Shown piece by piece: positions 34,834 to 46,962 of a stretch of 64,000 nt of DNA. The notes beneath the pieces are model-generated. The model searched no databases. It was not told the origin of the DNA and saw only the letters and a program-made list of their open reading frames with translations. A program made the position numbers and the translations under genes. Position 1 is the first letter of the stretch. Every line of letters starts with the position of its first letter. This DNA is from Chrysomallon squamiferum (taxonomy: Eukaryota > Mollusca > Gastropoda > Neomphalida > Peltospiridae): NCBI GenBank assembly GCA_012295275.1, contig CM022665.1, positions 3,884,167-3,948,166 on the forward strand, read 5' to 3'.

Positions 34834-35246
34834 AAAATCAGCTATTCCATCATTTATAAGACTATTTATTGTGTTACAAAAATCTTTAAGTCCAAGGAAT
34901 ATAAATTTACTGCATCTGCCTTCGTTTTACAAAAATCCTTGCATTCAACGGTTTACACGTCTTCTTGAAAAAAACCCACTGAAAGGCCTTGCAGCTCCAA
35001 GACTGGCATACGTTTCTTTCAACAAGTTCGATCTGTCGACCAGCTTGTTGTACGTGTCCATAGATTAGAAATTCTGTCTACGCGATGGATACAGCATTTC
35101 ACAAATATTTACTTCACAGAGCTCTGTTCTTTTAGATTGTAGGAAACAAGCCGGTTATTTTTTGCAGTTAGGAATGTTAAACAAATCGGACTAGAATCGG
35201 CGAATGCATGTAACAAAACACACTGACATATGTTTTTTGCTTCTCT

Positions 35247-35248
<2 letters not shown>
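34831..35248. other. repeat-poor stretch
   Basis: A 65-codon open frame (34871-35068) lies in it; it has no recognised domain or splice pair. Confidence 0.3.
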
Positions 35249-35283
<35 letters not shown>

Positions 35284-35428
35284 TATTATTATTCTTGCTT
35301 ACCGGAATGTTAAAAGGTGAATTCTTTTCTTCTTCTTTCTCTGCTTTTTGTTTTGCATTCTTTCTTTTTTTTTTTTTTCGATTGTTATGTGGGTGGTAGG
35401 TGTTTTTTTTTTTTTTTTTTTTTTTTTC
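35249..35428. repeat. poly(T) cluster
   Basis: T runs at about 35249-35281 and 35403-35427 with TTC-rich DNA between. Confidence 0.93.
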
Positions 35429-35659
35429 TTTTCGGCGTATTTTAGGTAAAACTTATAGCAATAAAATACAGTTTGTTCTTCAATATATATTGTTATAAAG
35501 AAATAGGGATAAAAATATTATTATCATCTTCTTCTTCTTCTTTATCAATGTCATTATTATCGTCATATATATTCATCCTTTTTATGTTGATGTTCAGTCT
35601 TTTTATTTCTCTCTCTCTCTCTCCTTTTACTGCATGAGGATATATTTAGTTTACCAGGA

Positions 35660-35930
35660 CCTATTTCAGTATTTTGTCACAACAATAGAAACGGCTTAAT
35701 TAACAGCGATCTATTTGGGTATTTTGTTATGCAATAAGAAATGCCTAAGTCAACCTCGGCCTACACGAGTATTCTGTTACCGCGGCAGGGACGCCTGATT
35801 TCATCGCTGCCTATTTGACCATTCTCTTTCTGCAAAAACGCCACATATCAAATCATCGCAACCTTTCTGAGTATTATGCTACTGAAAAAAGCAGAGATTT
35901 CCAATCACCACGAAGTACTTGAACAACGTC
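35660..35930. repeat. diverged ~50-bp tandem repeat, five or more units
   Basis: Unit starts near 35660, 35711, 35760, 35810 and 35861, each beginning CCTATTTGAGTATT or a mutated form and containing a GTTACTGCAAT-like centre and an AAACGCC/ATGCC-like motif. Spacing is 49-51 bp. No frame stays open across all units, so it is not coding. Confidence 0.7.
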
Positions 35931-36102
35931 TTCAACTCTGTCCTTCTCGCTAACGTGACATCAATTTTCTACAATTTACCAATATAACCTTCCGATGTGA
36001 CTTGAATTGGCGGCCAATTTGATCATAGAAAAATCAACTGGAAATTAGACACACTGCTGTTTCATGTTAGGGAAGGACGGTCTGGGAATTGCTAATGACG
36101 TC

Positions 36103-36119
36103 TTGCAGATGGCGCTGGT
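36103..36119 (+). promoter_or_regulatory. CTCF-like motif (AGATGGCGCTG type)
   Basis: GCAGATGGCGCTGGT fits the AGRTGGCGC core used by bilaterian CTCF. Nearby DNA (36000-36240) is repeat-poor and contains GTCTCGAGTGAC. Confidence 0.3.
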
Positions 36120-36258
36120 CGCAAACAACCGCGTTCGTCTCGAGTGACTTGCTGGGCAAAGATAAAACTGATGGTTTTGCGCACGTTGACGATGGTGCGA
36201 GTTTGATTCCGATGTTTTACATGAGCTAAAATATCCCGTAATGTCTGCAAGTCCTCTT

Positions 36259-36259
36259 T

Positions 36260-36290
<31 letters not shown>
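36259..36290. repeat. poly(T)
   Basis: About 32-bp T run. Confidence 0.95.
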
Positions 36291-36293
<3 letters not shown>

Positions 36294-36845
36294 CTACATC
36301 ATCTTGCTCTTTCTTCTGTTGGTGTCAGCTTGACCGGGAAAACACGATAGATGTTGAAAATGGAAAGATTACAGTTGAAACCAGCTCATCGATTTTGATT
36401 TTTAGACTTAGATAAGGCAAATTAACCTTCTGCAGTTAAATTAAAATTTAAGAAGAAAGAGAGAAGGAGAAAAGAAAATATGTGAAGAAGAAGAAGAAAA
36501 AAGATTAGAAAAGTTATATCTTGTGCTCATGTTCATACTTTTGAACTTTAGGAGAAAAACATTGTCACAGCTGATACCAAAGCATCACGTGACACTAAAT
36601 CTGAAGTATAAGTTTTATAATTAATTGTATTTCAGAACAGATCAGAACTTTTATTACAGTAATAGACGCAATTAGTGGTATCAGAGTGTGACGTCATCTA
36701 AATCACCGATGAGCGGTTATATAGTACACTGACACGTATTACATGCCCCAAAAGTTTTAAATAAGATCAGTCGATAAACAGTTTTTAATACAGCGAAAGA
36801 CTGATGAAGAAATTAATTTTTTTTTTTTTTTTAATCAAACTGGAT
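36291..36845. other. AT-rich non-coding stretch
   Basis: GAA-rich near 36450-36500 and T run near 36818-36832. No gene. Confidence 0.4.
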
Positions 36846-36849
36846 TGCT

Positions 36850-37470
36850 AATTACATTTATTCAAACACGCCGCACACTTTCTCTGGCGCCTTTTATTTT
36901 ATTAATACGCATCCATTTAATTCTGCACTTTCATCATTTAATCATCTTTCCTGTCTACGTCCCCACCCTCTTTCGTGCCGTAAGGTGATATAATTTGGGG
37001 TGCTAACCTTCCAGGAATAGAGCCAAAATAACACCTTGCTCTTTAACCTGCACGGCCTTGCTTAGTAAATTAGATAACCATGCACCTGATCACCAGTCAT
37101 TTTCTTGCAGTTGTCATCACGTTGGTCCCAGCTTTTCGCCAACAAGCAGGCTGCAGAAACGTGACGAGTGCTGATAGCCGTAATTAATCATTTATATGCA
37201 GATGAACACTTCAAAGCCGATCACATCTCGACTTTCTGTAATGATCGTTGTTCGTTCGGAATTAGTCGACGCCTTGACGCAGACCGTTCGTGTTTCTCTC
37301 GGTGACATCCGTCAACCAATCAGCGCACAGCGTTAAAAAAACGGGGCGATAAGAAATGTTATTTTTAGGCTCGCTTCACTTCCGTTTGTAACTCTACATT
37401 TCAATTCGTCGTAAAGAAAATCTGCCAAGATGGTGGTGGTGTTTATTTTACGGCTTCCCCCTACCGAGAA
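36850..37470 (+). promoter_or_regulatory. promoter-like block (CCAAT, ETS, YY1 motifs)
   Basis: About 600 bp without microsatellites and with many CpGs. Near the end, in order: a CCAAT box (CAACCAATCAGCG, near 37314-37326), a GC patch (CGGGGCGATAAG), an ETS-type ACTTCCG (near 37378-37384) and CCAAGATGGTGG (near 37427-37438), which matches the YY1 element often found just downstream of TATA-less start sites. The ATG in the YY1 motif opens a 20-codon frame (MVVVFILRLPPTEK...) that could instead splice at AAA then GTAACA. No confirmed transcript or downstream exon; this is an inference from motif order. Confidence 0.3.
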
Positions 37471-37629
37471 AGTAACATTTAAAAAAAAATAATAATAATA
37501 AAATAGAAGAAATAATGAGTGTCAGTGAACTAATGTAGATAATTAAATGATTAAAAAAAGCTATATATGTAAAGTGACGTGTCCTGTTAAAACTTTTGAT
37601 CATAACTGGATGTAGACTGTATGCATTAC

Positions 37630-38497
<868 letters not shown>

Positions 38498-38527
<30 letters not shown>
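38498..38527. repeat. poly(A)
   Basis: About 30-bp A run. Confidence 0.95.
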
Positions 38528-38532
<5 letters not shown>

Positions 38533-38982
38533 AAAAAAAAATTCATACGCCATTAACATTATTTTTGACACCGTCTTAACCGTAACTTGAACTATTAAAC
38601 TTCTTGGTTTTTTTAAATTTATTTGTTTAAATCTCACAGTCTGTTGTCTTTTGTAATTAACACACTTTTTTCTTTTCATAATCCACCCATAAGAGGCTTG
38701 CACTTTCTAAACACTGTGAACTTCTTTGCCACGCATTCTTTCTCCGTTTATTATAAACAAGAGGATACACATGGCCTCCAAGTGCATCGTAATTAAGCAA
38801 ATCTGAGTTAGAAGTGTTTTTTCTGGTTACTTCACGATGAAAAGACTTTCGGTGAAAAACGTCTCTGCTTTAGGTTAATTGTGTACGTGAGTAAGCTCTT
38901 AAGACTTCCGTTATGGTGTACCGTTTTCTGTGTAATCCAGCGAGCTTTATTTAAAAATACGTTTCTTGTTTGTAATTTTCAG

Positions 38983-39045
38983 ATTCCAGACTCTCTGCAC
39001 GGCAGTTAAACGAAGAAACGGTTACAAGCACGCCAAGCCCAATGG
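38983..39045 (+). CDS. candidate 63-bp internal exon, unrecognised
   Basis: TTTGTAATTTTCAG ending at 38982 is a good 3' splice site, and GG followed by GTGAGTCA at 39046 is a near-perfect 5' site. The 63 bp between them are open in two phases: one gives SRLSARQLNEETVTSTPSPM, the other FQTLCTAVKRRNGYKHAKPN. The first reads like a cytoplasmic or transcription-factor linker. The length is a multiple of three, so the exon could be skipped without a frameshift. The phase-1 reading is compatible with joining the exon ending at 19437. No family is recognised. Confidence 0.4.
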
Positions 39046-39124
39046 GTGAGTCAGTTAATTAATTGATGTCGTTGTGCCAGACAAATGGAAAAGAAGATTT
39101 AGACCAGACTTTTGAAAAAAAACA

Positions 39125-39153
39125 CGAAAAAAAAAAAAAAAAAAAAAAAAAAA
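39125..39153. repeat. poly(A)
   Basis: About 29-bp A run. Confidence 0.95.
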
Positions 39154-39560
39154 AGAATAAAAGACTAAATCCGTCTGTCTGGTGTAGAAAAATGTCCTAA
39201 GATCGATTCTTCATATTGACTATTCATATTGATTTTTTAAAATATATATATATATATTTGTATTTGTATTTTGTACTATTTGTTTTGCACCAAATCTATT
39301 AATTCTACGAGAAGTTATCAATCACTGGTCATGATATCTGAAAAAAAAACTGCTTTTCGAAATTGTTATTATTTTTGTTAGAAGGAAAAAGCTAATCCAG
39401 AAATCTATCTGAAATTAATGAATTAATTTTGGAGCTTTCAGCGTGCATTAATATTAACAACTAATTAATGTCAAGAGTATGTTTGCATATTAAATTATTT
39501 TTTAGGTTTTATCATCTTTTTTTTCCCCTTCTTTTTTTTTTTTGTCTGAATTTTTTATGT

Positions 39561-39700
39561 AAGAGAGAAGAAACATGATATCGCCTTGATATAGGTTACT
39601 CTTTCGAACGGCAGCAAAGGATCTTTTATAGGTATCTAGCTACAGACATGAAAGCACAAGCCATGGACTGTGATGTACTAGTCATGGCGCATTAGTTAGA
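39561..39700 (-). mobile_element. SINE core fragment in left arm
   Basis: The minus strand reads CTATAAAAGATCCTTTGCTG, then a GAAAGAGTAACCTAT segment and TTTCTTCTCTCTTA, the order of the molluscan SINE central domain as I remember it. No tRNA head is visible, so it is truncated or decayed. The mirror copy is at 49001-49139. Confidence 0.55.
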
Positions 39701-40798
39701 ATGTTCAACAGTCCAGACACTTCACAAAGAAAGACCAATGACACTTCATTCTGATCATTATTCAGTACAGTTCGCTCTAAAGATATACACATGCAAATGT
39801 AAAAGTTAATCAGTAAAAAAAAAAAAAAGTAATACGTATTTATACATATTTATATATCCACACACGCTTATACATATGCATAACTACACTACAACGTACG
39901 CACACGCACGTACACACACGTATGATATGCATATGAATATGATTTATGATAAATTTAATTTAAAGACCGGAGAAAATGGTCTGTTCTTTCAGTTATAAAG
40001 ATTTTCGTCTTGCACCTTAAATCTAAACTTTAAACAATAAATTACAGAACAAAGAACAGGTTTCTCTTTAGGAAAGGTGTTTATTAACAACAATATTTCT
40101 GTGTGAAATCTGTTATGTGTTACAAATAAAACAGTGCTCGAGATATCTAGATAACTAACTGTTTTACAACGACAATATTAACAATAAAACTAAATAAAAC
40201 TTTAATCCCCTAGTCCACAATGTTTCATTTTTCAAATTAATGGCACTCCATGTGGACCAGACACAAATCGACCATCACGGCTAATACTACCCCTTTGTGT
40301 CATCAGCCCAAATTTTCCTAAATTTGTTTACGTCATCAAAACACAGTTTTAAAATGAAACGAATAATGGCCATTATCTTTAGTGCCTGGAATGCTTTCGA
40401 CCGTGCACCAAAAACGGCGAAAGGTGCATTAAATTTAAGTATCACAAATCATCGACTTTTAAATTCCTGGGCCCGTTTCCATTAACAGACATCCACCTAA
40501 ATGTGAACGCCAACCGTATGGTCAGCTCTCCCATCTCGTTATTTGGCCAGACGCTAAGTCCACTGTGGTCGCTGTTGTTTCTGCTTATTGACGCGACAAA
40601 CTGGCCTTTTCAGATGAAGCCGCGACCATAAAAGACGTTCTGTAAACACGCAAAACCAGGCATTAAATCAGTGAAAGGAGTTTTATTGATTTATTCTAAA
40701 CGGTGGGATAAATCTGAACGGCAGTATAGTGTTCAATCTATGGAGAATTAAACCTTAGTTTATGAGGTTCTTGTCGTGTACTGGAGGTAACCGCTTTG

Positions 40799-40815
40799 TG
40801 TAGATGGCGCTGATG
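40799..40815 (+). promoter_or_regulatory. CTCF-like motif in left arm
   Basis: TGTAGATGGCGCTGATG matches the AGATGGCGC-type core. Its mirror on the other arm (47884-47900) points the opposite way, so the pair is convergent. Confidence 0.3.
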
Positions 40816-41169
40816 TTAAGTATTTCCTTCTGTCGCCGAGTTCTTTTCTGTACGTCATGCAGTTTGATGATTTATTTCGCGTCTGAAGTCGCTCTTAAAG
40901 GCGGAACTGTTTTCAATTGGTACTTTTACAAGATGTCGTAGTTTCCTTCCTGTGTAGATGGTTTAATATATAAGATCGTGAATTGTTTATGGCTTCTCAA
41001 AGAAAGTAATCAAATTTTAATAATGATTACTCTTCGAATAGGTTTAAAATAGAAAAATAAGTCAGATAGTAAAACGAAGCAGAATAAAGAATTTAGGAGT
41101 AAAGCAGCAAGTACCCATAAACGGGAATTTTAGGTGAACGCTCTGTAGCAATGTTTGAATGTTCCACTC

Positions 41170-41260
41170 AAAACGTATGTATGTATGTATGTATGTATGT
41201 ATGTATGTATGTATGTGTGTATATGTTTGTGTATGGATATATATGTGTGTGTGCGTATGT
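41170..41260. repeat. (ATGT)n/(GT)n tract, left arm
   Basis: ATGT tetramers to about 41217 and imperfect GT afterwards. The mirror is near 47445-47525 and differs in length. Confidence 0.9.
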
Positions 41261-41749
41261 GAGTCTAAGATATATAACAGCAGATGAATCGCAAGACTTG
41301 ATGTGGCTAAATTTCTATTTTCTCTTTATTTTATTTCTGCCGTCGTTACCTTTGTAACACATGACATTTAAACGTCAGTCTACGTCAGAATGATCACATT
41401 CAGATATTAGAAAGTAATTACTTTTGAGCGACCTATGAGAACAGAGCACGTACATTTTGTATGACAGTTTTTCGATTATGACTGTCTGGACTCTGTTCAT
41501 AATTCACTGTGTCAGGTTTTTAGAATTCATCAGTATAATATTATAAATTATATTATGAATCTGATGCATTACTTTCATTTTTCGTTTCCTTATATATCCG
41601 TCCGTACATACATAAATCACTTAATGTGTCAGTATGTCTGTCTGTCTGTCTGTCTATCTATGTATCTAAAGGTTTGTGTTGTTTCAGACACTAGACGACA
41701 GAATAATTCTTCTCCTTTTTATTACTTTTAAATCGTCTTACAAAAAGGA

Positions 41750-41888
41750 ATATAATAATAATAATAATAATAATAACAATTAATAATAACTAGTAAATAA
41801 ATAAAAAGTATGCATTTTCAGCTAAGCAATGAGCCAACAGCTAAACCGAGATGTGTGTGTATGTATGTATGTGTGTGTGTGTGTGTGT

Positions 41889-41937
<49 letters not shown>

Positions 41938-41967
41938 TGTGCGTGTGTGTGTGTGTGTGTGTGTGTG
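41750..41967. repeat. (AAT)n and (GT)n tracts, left arm
   Basis: AAT near 41753-41777 and a GT tract near 41857-41967. Mirrored near 46905-46961 and 46721-46836, where the lengths and interruptions differ. That difference argues against simple copying of one molecule. Confidence 0.92.
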
Positions 41968-42318
41968 CAAAAATAATATAGTCAAAAATAAGTTACGTTA
42001 CAAAAACAATATTGTAGTCAAAAATAAGTTATGTTACAAAAACAGGAACGAAGTCAAAAATAAGTTACGTTACCAAAACAATACTGTAGTCAAAAATAAG
42101 TTGTGTTTGAAAAACAGGAACGTAGTCAAAAATAAGTTATGTTTCAAAAGCAGTAATGTACTCAAAATAAGTTGTATTACAAAACAAGAATGTAGACAAA
42201 AATTTGTTTATGCTACAAAAAAAAAAAAAAAAAAATTAACGTAACCAAAAATAAGTTATGCTACAAAAACGACAATGCACTGAAAAATAAGTTACGTTAC
42301 CGAAACAAAAATAACTGT
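41968..42318. repeat. 36-bp minisatellite, left arm (~10 units)
   Basis: The unit is 36 bp, built on GTCAAAAATAAGTTACGTTA followed by CAAAAACAATATTGTA-type variants. Because 36 is a multiple of three, a frame stays open and repeats 12 residues (KNKLRYKNNIVV). One stretch of the array carries an A run near 42219-42235. Mirrored at about 46381-46720. Confidence 0.9.
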
Positions 42319-43359
42319 ACAAAAAGCCTTAAATCACTTTTCTTTCTTTCTATTCTTCTTCTTTTTTATGATGCAACTCTACAGGTATGTCATTGTTTAG
42401 ACTTAAGAAAATTACCTCTTGGACAGCTTATCCATTTCCCCGACAGCACATCTATATATTTCTGTCTACAGGTCTATCTGCACAGAGATCTACAGTGTTA
42501 AAACGCGATGGTTTTGTCTTCGCGTTCTGACAAACTGATGAACCGAGCTTTTTCTATTCTTTTTTTTTCCCCCGTTTTGATTCGTTCTGAATGTATACAG
42601 CCGAATGGATGAATAAATGAATGCGAATCGACATGTTTAATATTATCTGTCTTATGTTTCTTATACAATGATAAAACGAGTTAGATTTTTTTTTTGGCTA
42701 CACTAAGCAGTTAAGTATTAATAACTTGAACCTTCTCATAGAAAGGAAAACACACTCTTAGGGCTGTGTTCGACCAAGTTCACTTAAACGGAAAAGTCAC
42801 GATGCACGTATTACGTGTTGTTTAAGAATGACAGTGATAAAAACATAAATACAAACTGTGTCAGTGTGTGTGTGTGTGTGTGTGGCCACGAACAGTAGTC
42901 ACATCACATGTCGCGAATTAGACATGCTTATATCAATTTGCGTGAACCTTTGTCACAGTGTCGTTTTAAAAAGAATACTATACGTTTCAGTAACGCGATT
43001 ATTACCGATGTTGGAAACGGTATCTCTCTGGGGAAAATTGCGTTATCTGTCGCCATTAACGAAATAAAACTGACAGGGCAGTTCTGCGTTATTTAGTTAA
43101 TACGTAATTTCAATGCACCGCGCGGTCATTCGTGCCTGCCCGAATCTCAGTTACCGAATGTCGTCCCAGCATCCACTCGGAAACCAGCGGGCTAAGCCCC
43201 GCAGCAAGCAGAAAACACGATAATGTCATTTCACGTTCGTGTTTTCGTGTACTCTGGATATACTTTACTTCATGCCTTGTTGAGAGATGTCCGTGAGGCG
43301 AAAGATAACTCGAGTTTCTTATCGTTTTATATCTTTTTAAAGCGATGTAGGTTGTTTAG

Positions 43360-43455
43360 CGGCGGCGACAAGATTGGTGTATGTGTGTGTGTGTGTGTGT
43401 GAGTGTGTGTGTGTGTGTGTGTGTTTGTTTGTGTGTGTGTTTTTGTGTGTGGTTT
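43360..43455. repeat. (GT)n tract, left arm
   Basis: GT with GAGTG interruption, mirrored by CA at about 45205-45275. Confidence 0.9.
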
Positions 43456-44199
43456 TTTCCCCACTGAAACGAGATGTGGGGTAAATGGAGAATTGCCCAC
43501 AATCTACAGTATTGCAGATTCGGTCCGTCTGATTTGACCTGTTAAATTAACATTTCGTTTGAAGTCATTTCTCTGTACATGTACGGATGTCTCTGTTTTT
43601 AAGTATCAAAGAAACTTGATAGGCACTGAGGTAGATAGAAAGACAGATATACGTTGGTATACAGATAAGTACACAAGTAGACAGACAGGTTGTCTGATAG
43701 TTATATACGTACGTAAGTAGATATGTATGTTGTTCGTACGTTCTCGTGCAGTAGATAGGTAGTTGTGGTAACAGTAGTAGTAATGCCGAAGGAGGCGGTG
43801 TTACGATGATAACGTCAACAGCAACATCGTATATGAATCAGATGTCAGAAATATCATATAAACTTCACTGCTAATGACACAAGTCCTTTGATAAATGAAA
43901 ACACTACGTTACAGCTATTTCTTTTGTTTCTCTGTCAACATTCTTACCGTTGTTCTTACTGTCCACCGCCCTAAAGGTGTAATTATCTGTCGTTTCACTG
44001 ACTGAAGAAGACTGATCGCTTTTTTTTTTTTTTTAATGAGGTCACGGACCTTGATGTCGTTTAGAAGGAGATCTTCATTTTTGTACAGCGAGTTTTAAAA
44101 ACAATCATTTTTACGAAATACGTACGTAAATGGAAAAATCTTTAGATAATATTTTTCAAAAATAAATCAACAAACGTAAAATTTAAGATGAATACTACT

Positions 44200-44262
44200 A
44201 CTTATGTAATTGTACTACTACTACAACGTCTACTACTGCTATTACTACTACTACTACTAATG

Positions 44263-44295
<33 letters not shown>

Positions 44296-44309
44296 TAGAA
44301 AAAAAAATC
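44200..44309. repeat. (ACT)n(AAT)n at inner end of left arm
   Basis: TACTACTA then AATAATAAT leads into the spacer; mirrored immediately on the other side. Confidence 0.92.
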
Positions 44310-44344
44310 TTTAATCTTTAATCTTTAATATTTTGACTTCTTTT
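44310..44344. other. 35-bp asymmetric spacer of the palindrome
   Basis: TTTAATCTTTAATCTTTAAT followed by ATTTTGACTTCTTTT lies between the two arms and is not itself palindromic. It contains a short CTTTAAT direct repeat. The last paired bases are C44309 and G44345. Confidence 0.95.
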
Positions 44345-44358
44345 GATTTTTTTTTCTA

Positions 44359-44391
<33 letters not shown>

Positions 44392-45229
44392 CATTAGTAG
44401 TAGTAGTAGTAATAGCAGTAGTAGACGTTGTAGTAGTAGTACAATTACATAAGTAGTAGTATTCATCTTAAATTTTACGTTTGTTCATTTATTTTTGAAA
44501 AATATTATCTAAAGATTTTTCCATTTACGTACGTATTTCGTAAAAATGATTGTTTTTAAAACTCGCTGTACAAAAATGAAGATCTCCTTCTAAACGACAT
44601 CAAGGTCCGTGACCTCATTAAAAAAAAAAAAAAAGCGATCAGTCTTCTTCAGTCAGTGAAACGACAGATAATTACACCTTTAGGGCGGTGGACAGTAAAG
44701 AACAACGGTAAGAATGTTGACAGAGAAACAAAAGAAATAGCTGTAACGTAGTGTTTTCATTTATCAAAGGACTTGTGTCATTAGCAGTGAAGTTTATATG
44801 ATATTTCTGACATCTGATTCATATACGATGTTGCTGTTGACGTTATCATCGTAACACCGCCTCCTTCGGCATTACTACTACTGTTACCACAACTACCTAT
44901 CTACTGCACGAGAACGTACGAACAACATACATATCTACTTACGTACGTATATAACTATCAGACAACCTGTCTGTCTACTTGTGTACTTATCTGTATACCA
45001 ACGTATATCTGTCTTTCTATCTACCTCTGTGCCTATCCAGTTTCTTTGATACTTAAAAACAGAGACATCCGTACATGTACAGAGAAATGACTTCAAACGA
45101 AATGTTAATTTAACAGGTCAAATCAGACGGACCGAATCTGCAATACTGTAGATTGTGGGCAATTCTCCATTTACCCCACATCTCGTTTCAGTGGGGAAAA
45201 AATACCACACACAAACACACACACACAAA

Positions 45230-45277
<48 letters not shown>

Positions 45278-46380
45278 AATCTTGTCGCCGCCGCTAAACA
45301 ACCTACATCGCTTTAAAAAGATATAAAACGATAAGAAACTCGAGTTATCTTTCGCCTCACGGACATCTCTCAACAAGGCATGAAGTAAAGTATATCCAGA
45401 GTACACGAAAACACGAACGTGAAATGACATTATCGTGTTTTCTGCTTGCTGCGGGGCTTAGCCCGCTGGTTTCCGAGTGGATGCTGGGACGACATTCGGT
45501 AACTGAGATTCGGGCAGGCACGAATGACCGCGCGGTGCATTGAAATTACGTATTAACTAAATAACGCAGAACTGCCCTGTCAGTTTTATTTCGTTAATGG
45601 CGACAGATAACGCAATTTTCCCCAGAGAGATACCGTTTCCAACATCGGTAATAATTGCGTTACTGAAACGTATAGTATTCTTTTTAAAACGACACTGTGA
45701 CAAAGGTTCACGCAAATTGATATAAGCATGTCTAATTCGCGACATGTGATGTGACTACTGTTCGTGGCCACACACGCACACACACACACACAGACACACA
45801 CATTCACACACTGACACAGTTTGTATTTATGTTTTATCGAAAATCCGGTCATCACTGTCATTCTTAAACAACACGTAATACGTGCATCATGACCTTTCCG
45901 TTTTATAAGTGAACTTGGTCGAACACAGCCCTAAGTGTGTGTTTTCCTTTCTATGAGAAGGTTCAAGTTATTAATACTTAACTGCTTAGTGTAGCAAAAA
46001 ATTTTTTAACTCGTTTTATCATTGTATAAGAAACATACGACAGATAATATTAAAAATGTCGATTCGCATTCATTTATTCATCCATTCGGCTGTATACATT
46101 CAGAACAAATCAAAACGGAAGAAAAAAAAAGAACAGAAAAAGCTCGGTTCATCAGTTTGTCAGAACGCGAAGACAAAACCATCGCGTTTTAACACTGTAG
46201 ATCTCTGTGCAGATAGACTTGTAGACAGAAATATATAGATGTGCTGTCGGGGAAATGGATAAGCTGTCCAAGAGGTAATTTTCTTAAGTCTAAACAATGA
46301 CATACCTGTAGAGTTGCATCATAAAAAAGAAAAAGAAAAGAAAGAAAGAAAAGTGATTTAAGGCTTTTTGTACAGTTATT

Positions 46381-46720
46381 TTTGTTTCGGTAACGTAACT
46401 TATTTTTCAGTGCATTGTCGTTTTTGTAGCATAACTTATTTTTGGTTACGTTCATTTTTTTTTTTTTTTTTTGTAGCATAAACTAATTTTTGTCTACATT
46501 CTTGTTTTGTAATACAACTTATTTTGAGTACATTACTGCTTTTGAAACATAACTTATTTTTGACTACGTTCCTGTTTTTCAAACACAACTTATTTTTGAC
46601 TACAGTATTGTTTTTGTAACGTAACTTATTTTTGATTTCGTTCCTGTTTTTGTAACATAACTTATTTTTGACTACAATATTGTTTTTGTAACGTAACTTA
46701 TTTTTGACTATATTATTTTT
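46381..46720. repeat. 36-bp minisatellite, right arm
   Basis: Mirror of the left-arm array with unit-level substitutions (for example N-E-V versus N-E-I in the repeated frame). Confidence 0.9.
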
Positions 46721-46913
46721 GCACACACACACACACACACACACACAGAGAGACAGACACACACACGCACACACACACACAGACACATACACACAGACAC
46801 AGACACAGACACACACACACATACATACATACACACACATCTCGGTTTTACTGATGTTGGTTCATTGCTTAGCTGAAAATGCATACTTTTTATGTATTTA
46901 CTAATTATTATTA

Positions 46914-46962
<49 letters not shown>

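Larger units (their letters stand above)
39326..44309 (+). repeat. left arm (4,984 bp) of a ~10-kb palindrome
   Basis: The whole arm recurs as its reverse complement at 44345-49380. The outer end is TGGTCATGATATCTG, matched by CAGATATCATGACCA at the right end. Sampled segments give about 1-2% substitutions over most of the arm (for example 3 differences in 189 bp at 40297-40485 and 1 in 189 bp at 42908-43096), with higher divergence near 39980-40060. The arm contains a SINE core, an (ATGT)n tract, a long (GT)n tract, a 36-bp minisatellite and CpG-bearing unique DNA; no gene is identified. Confidence 0.95.

Noticed and set aside
40297-40485. 62-codon frame conserved in both palindrome arms
   Set aside because: Presence in both arms is due to the duplication itself; all three substitutions change amino acids, so there is no sign of selection on the protein.
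41810-42244. 144-codon frame with a Lys/Asn-rich repeat (mirror 46436-46840)
   Set aside because: GT tract plus 36-bp minisatellite; the repeat length is a multiple of three, which keeps the frame open.
43120-43225. tRNA- or rRNA-like GC-richer segment in the arms
   Set aside because: No A box or B box and no cloverleaf pairing could be built; it is only unique DNA with a few CpGs.
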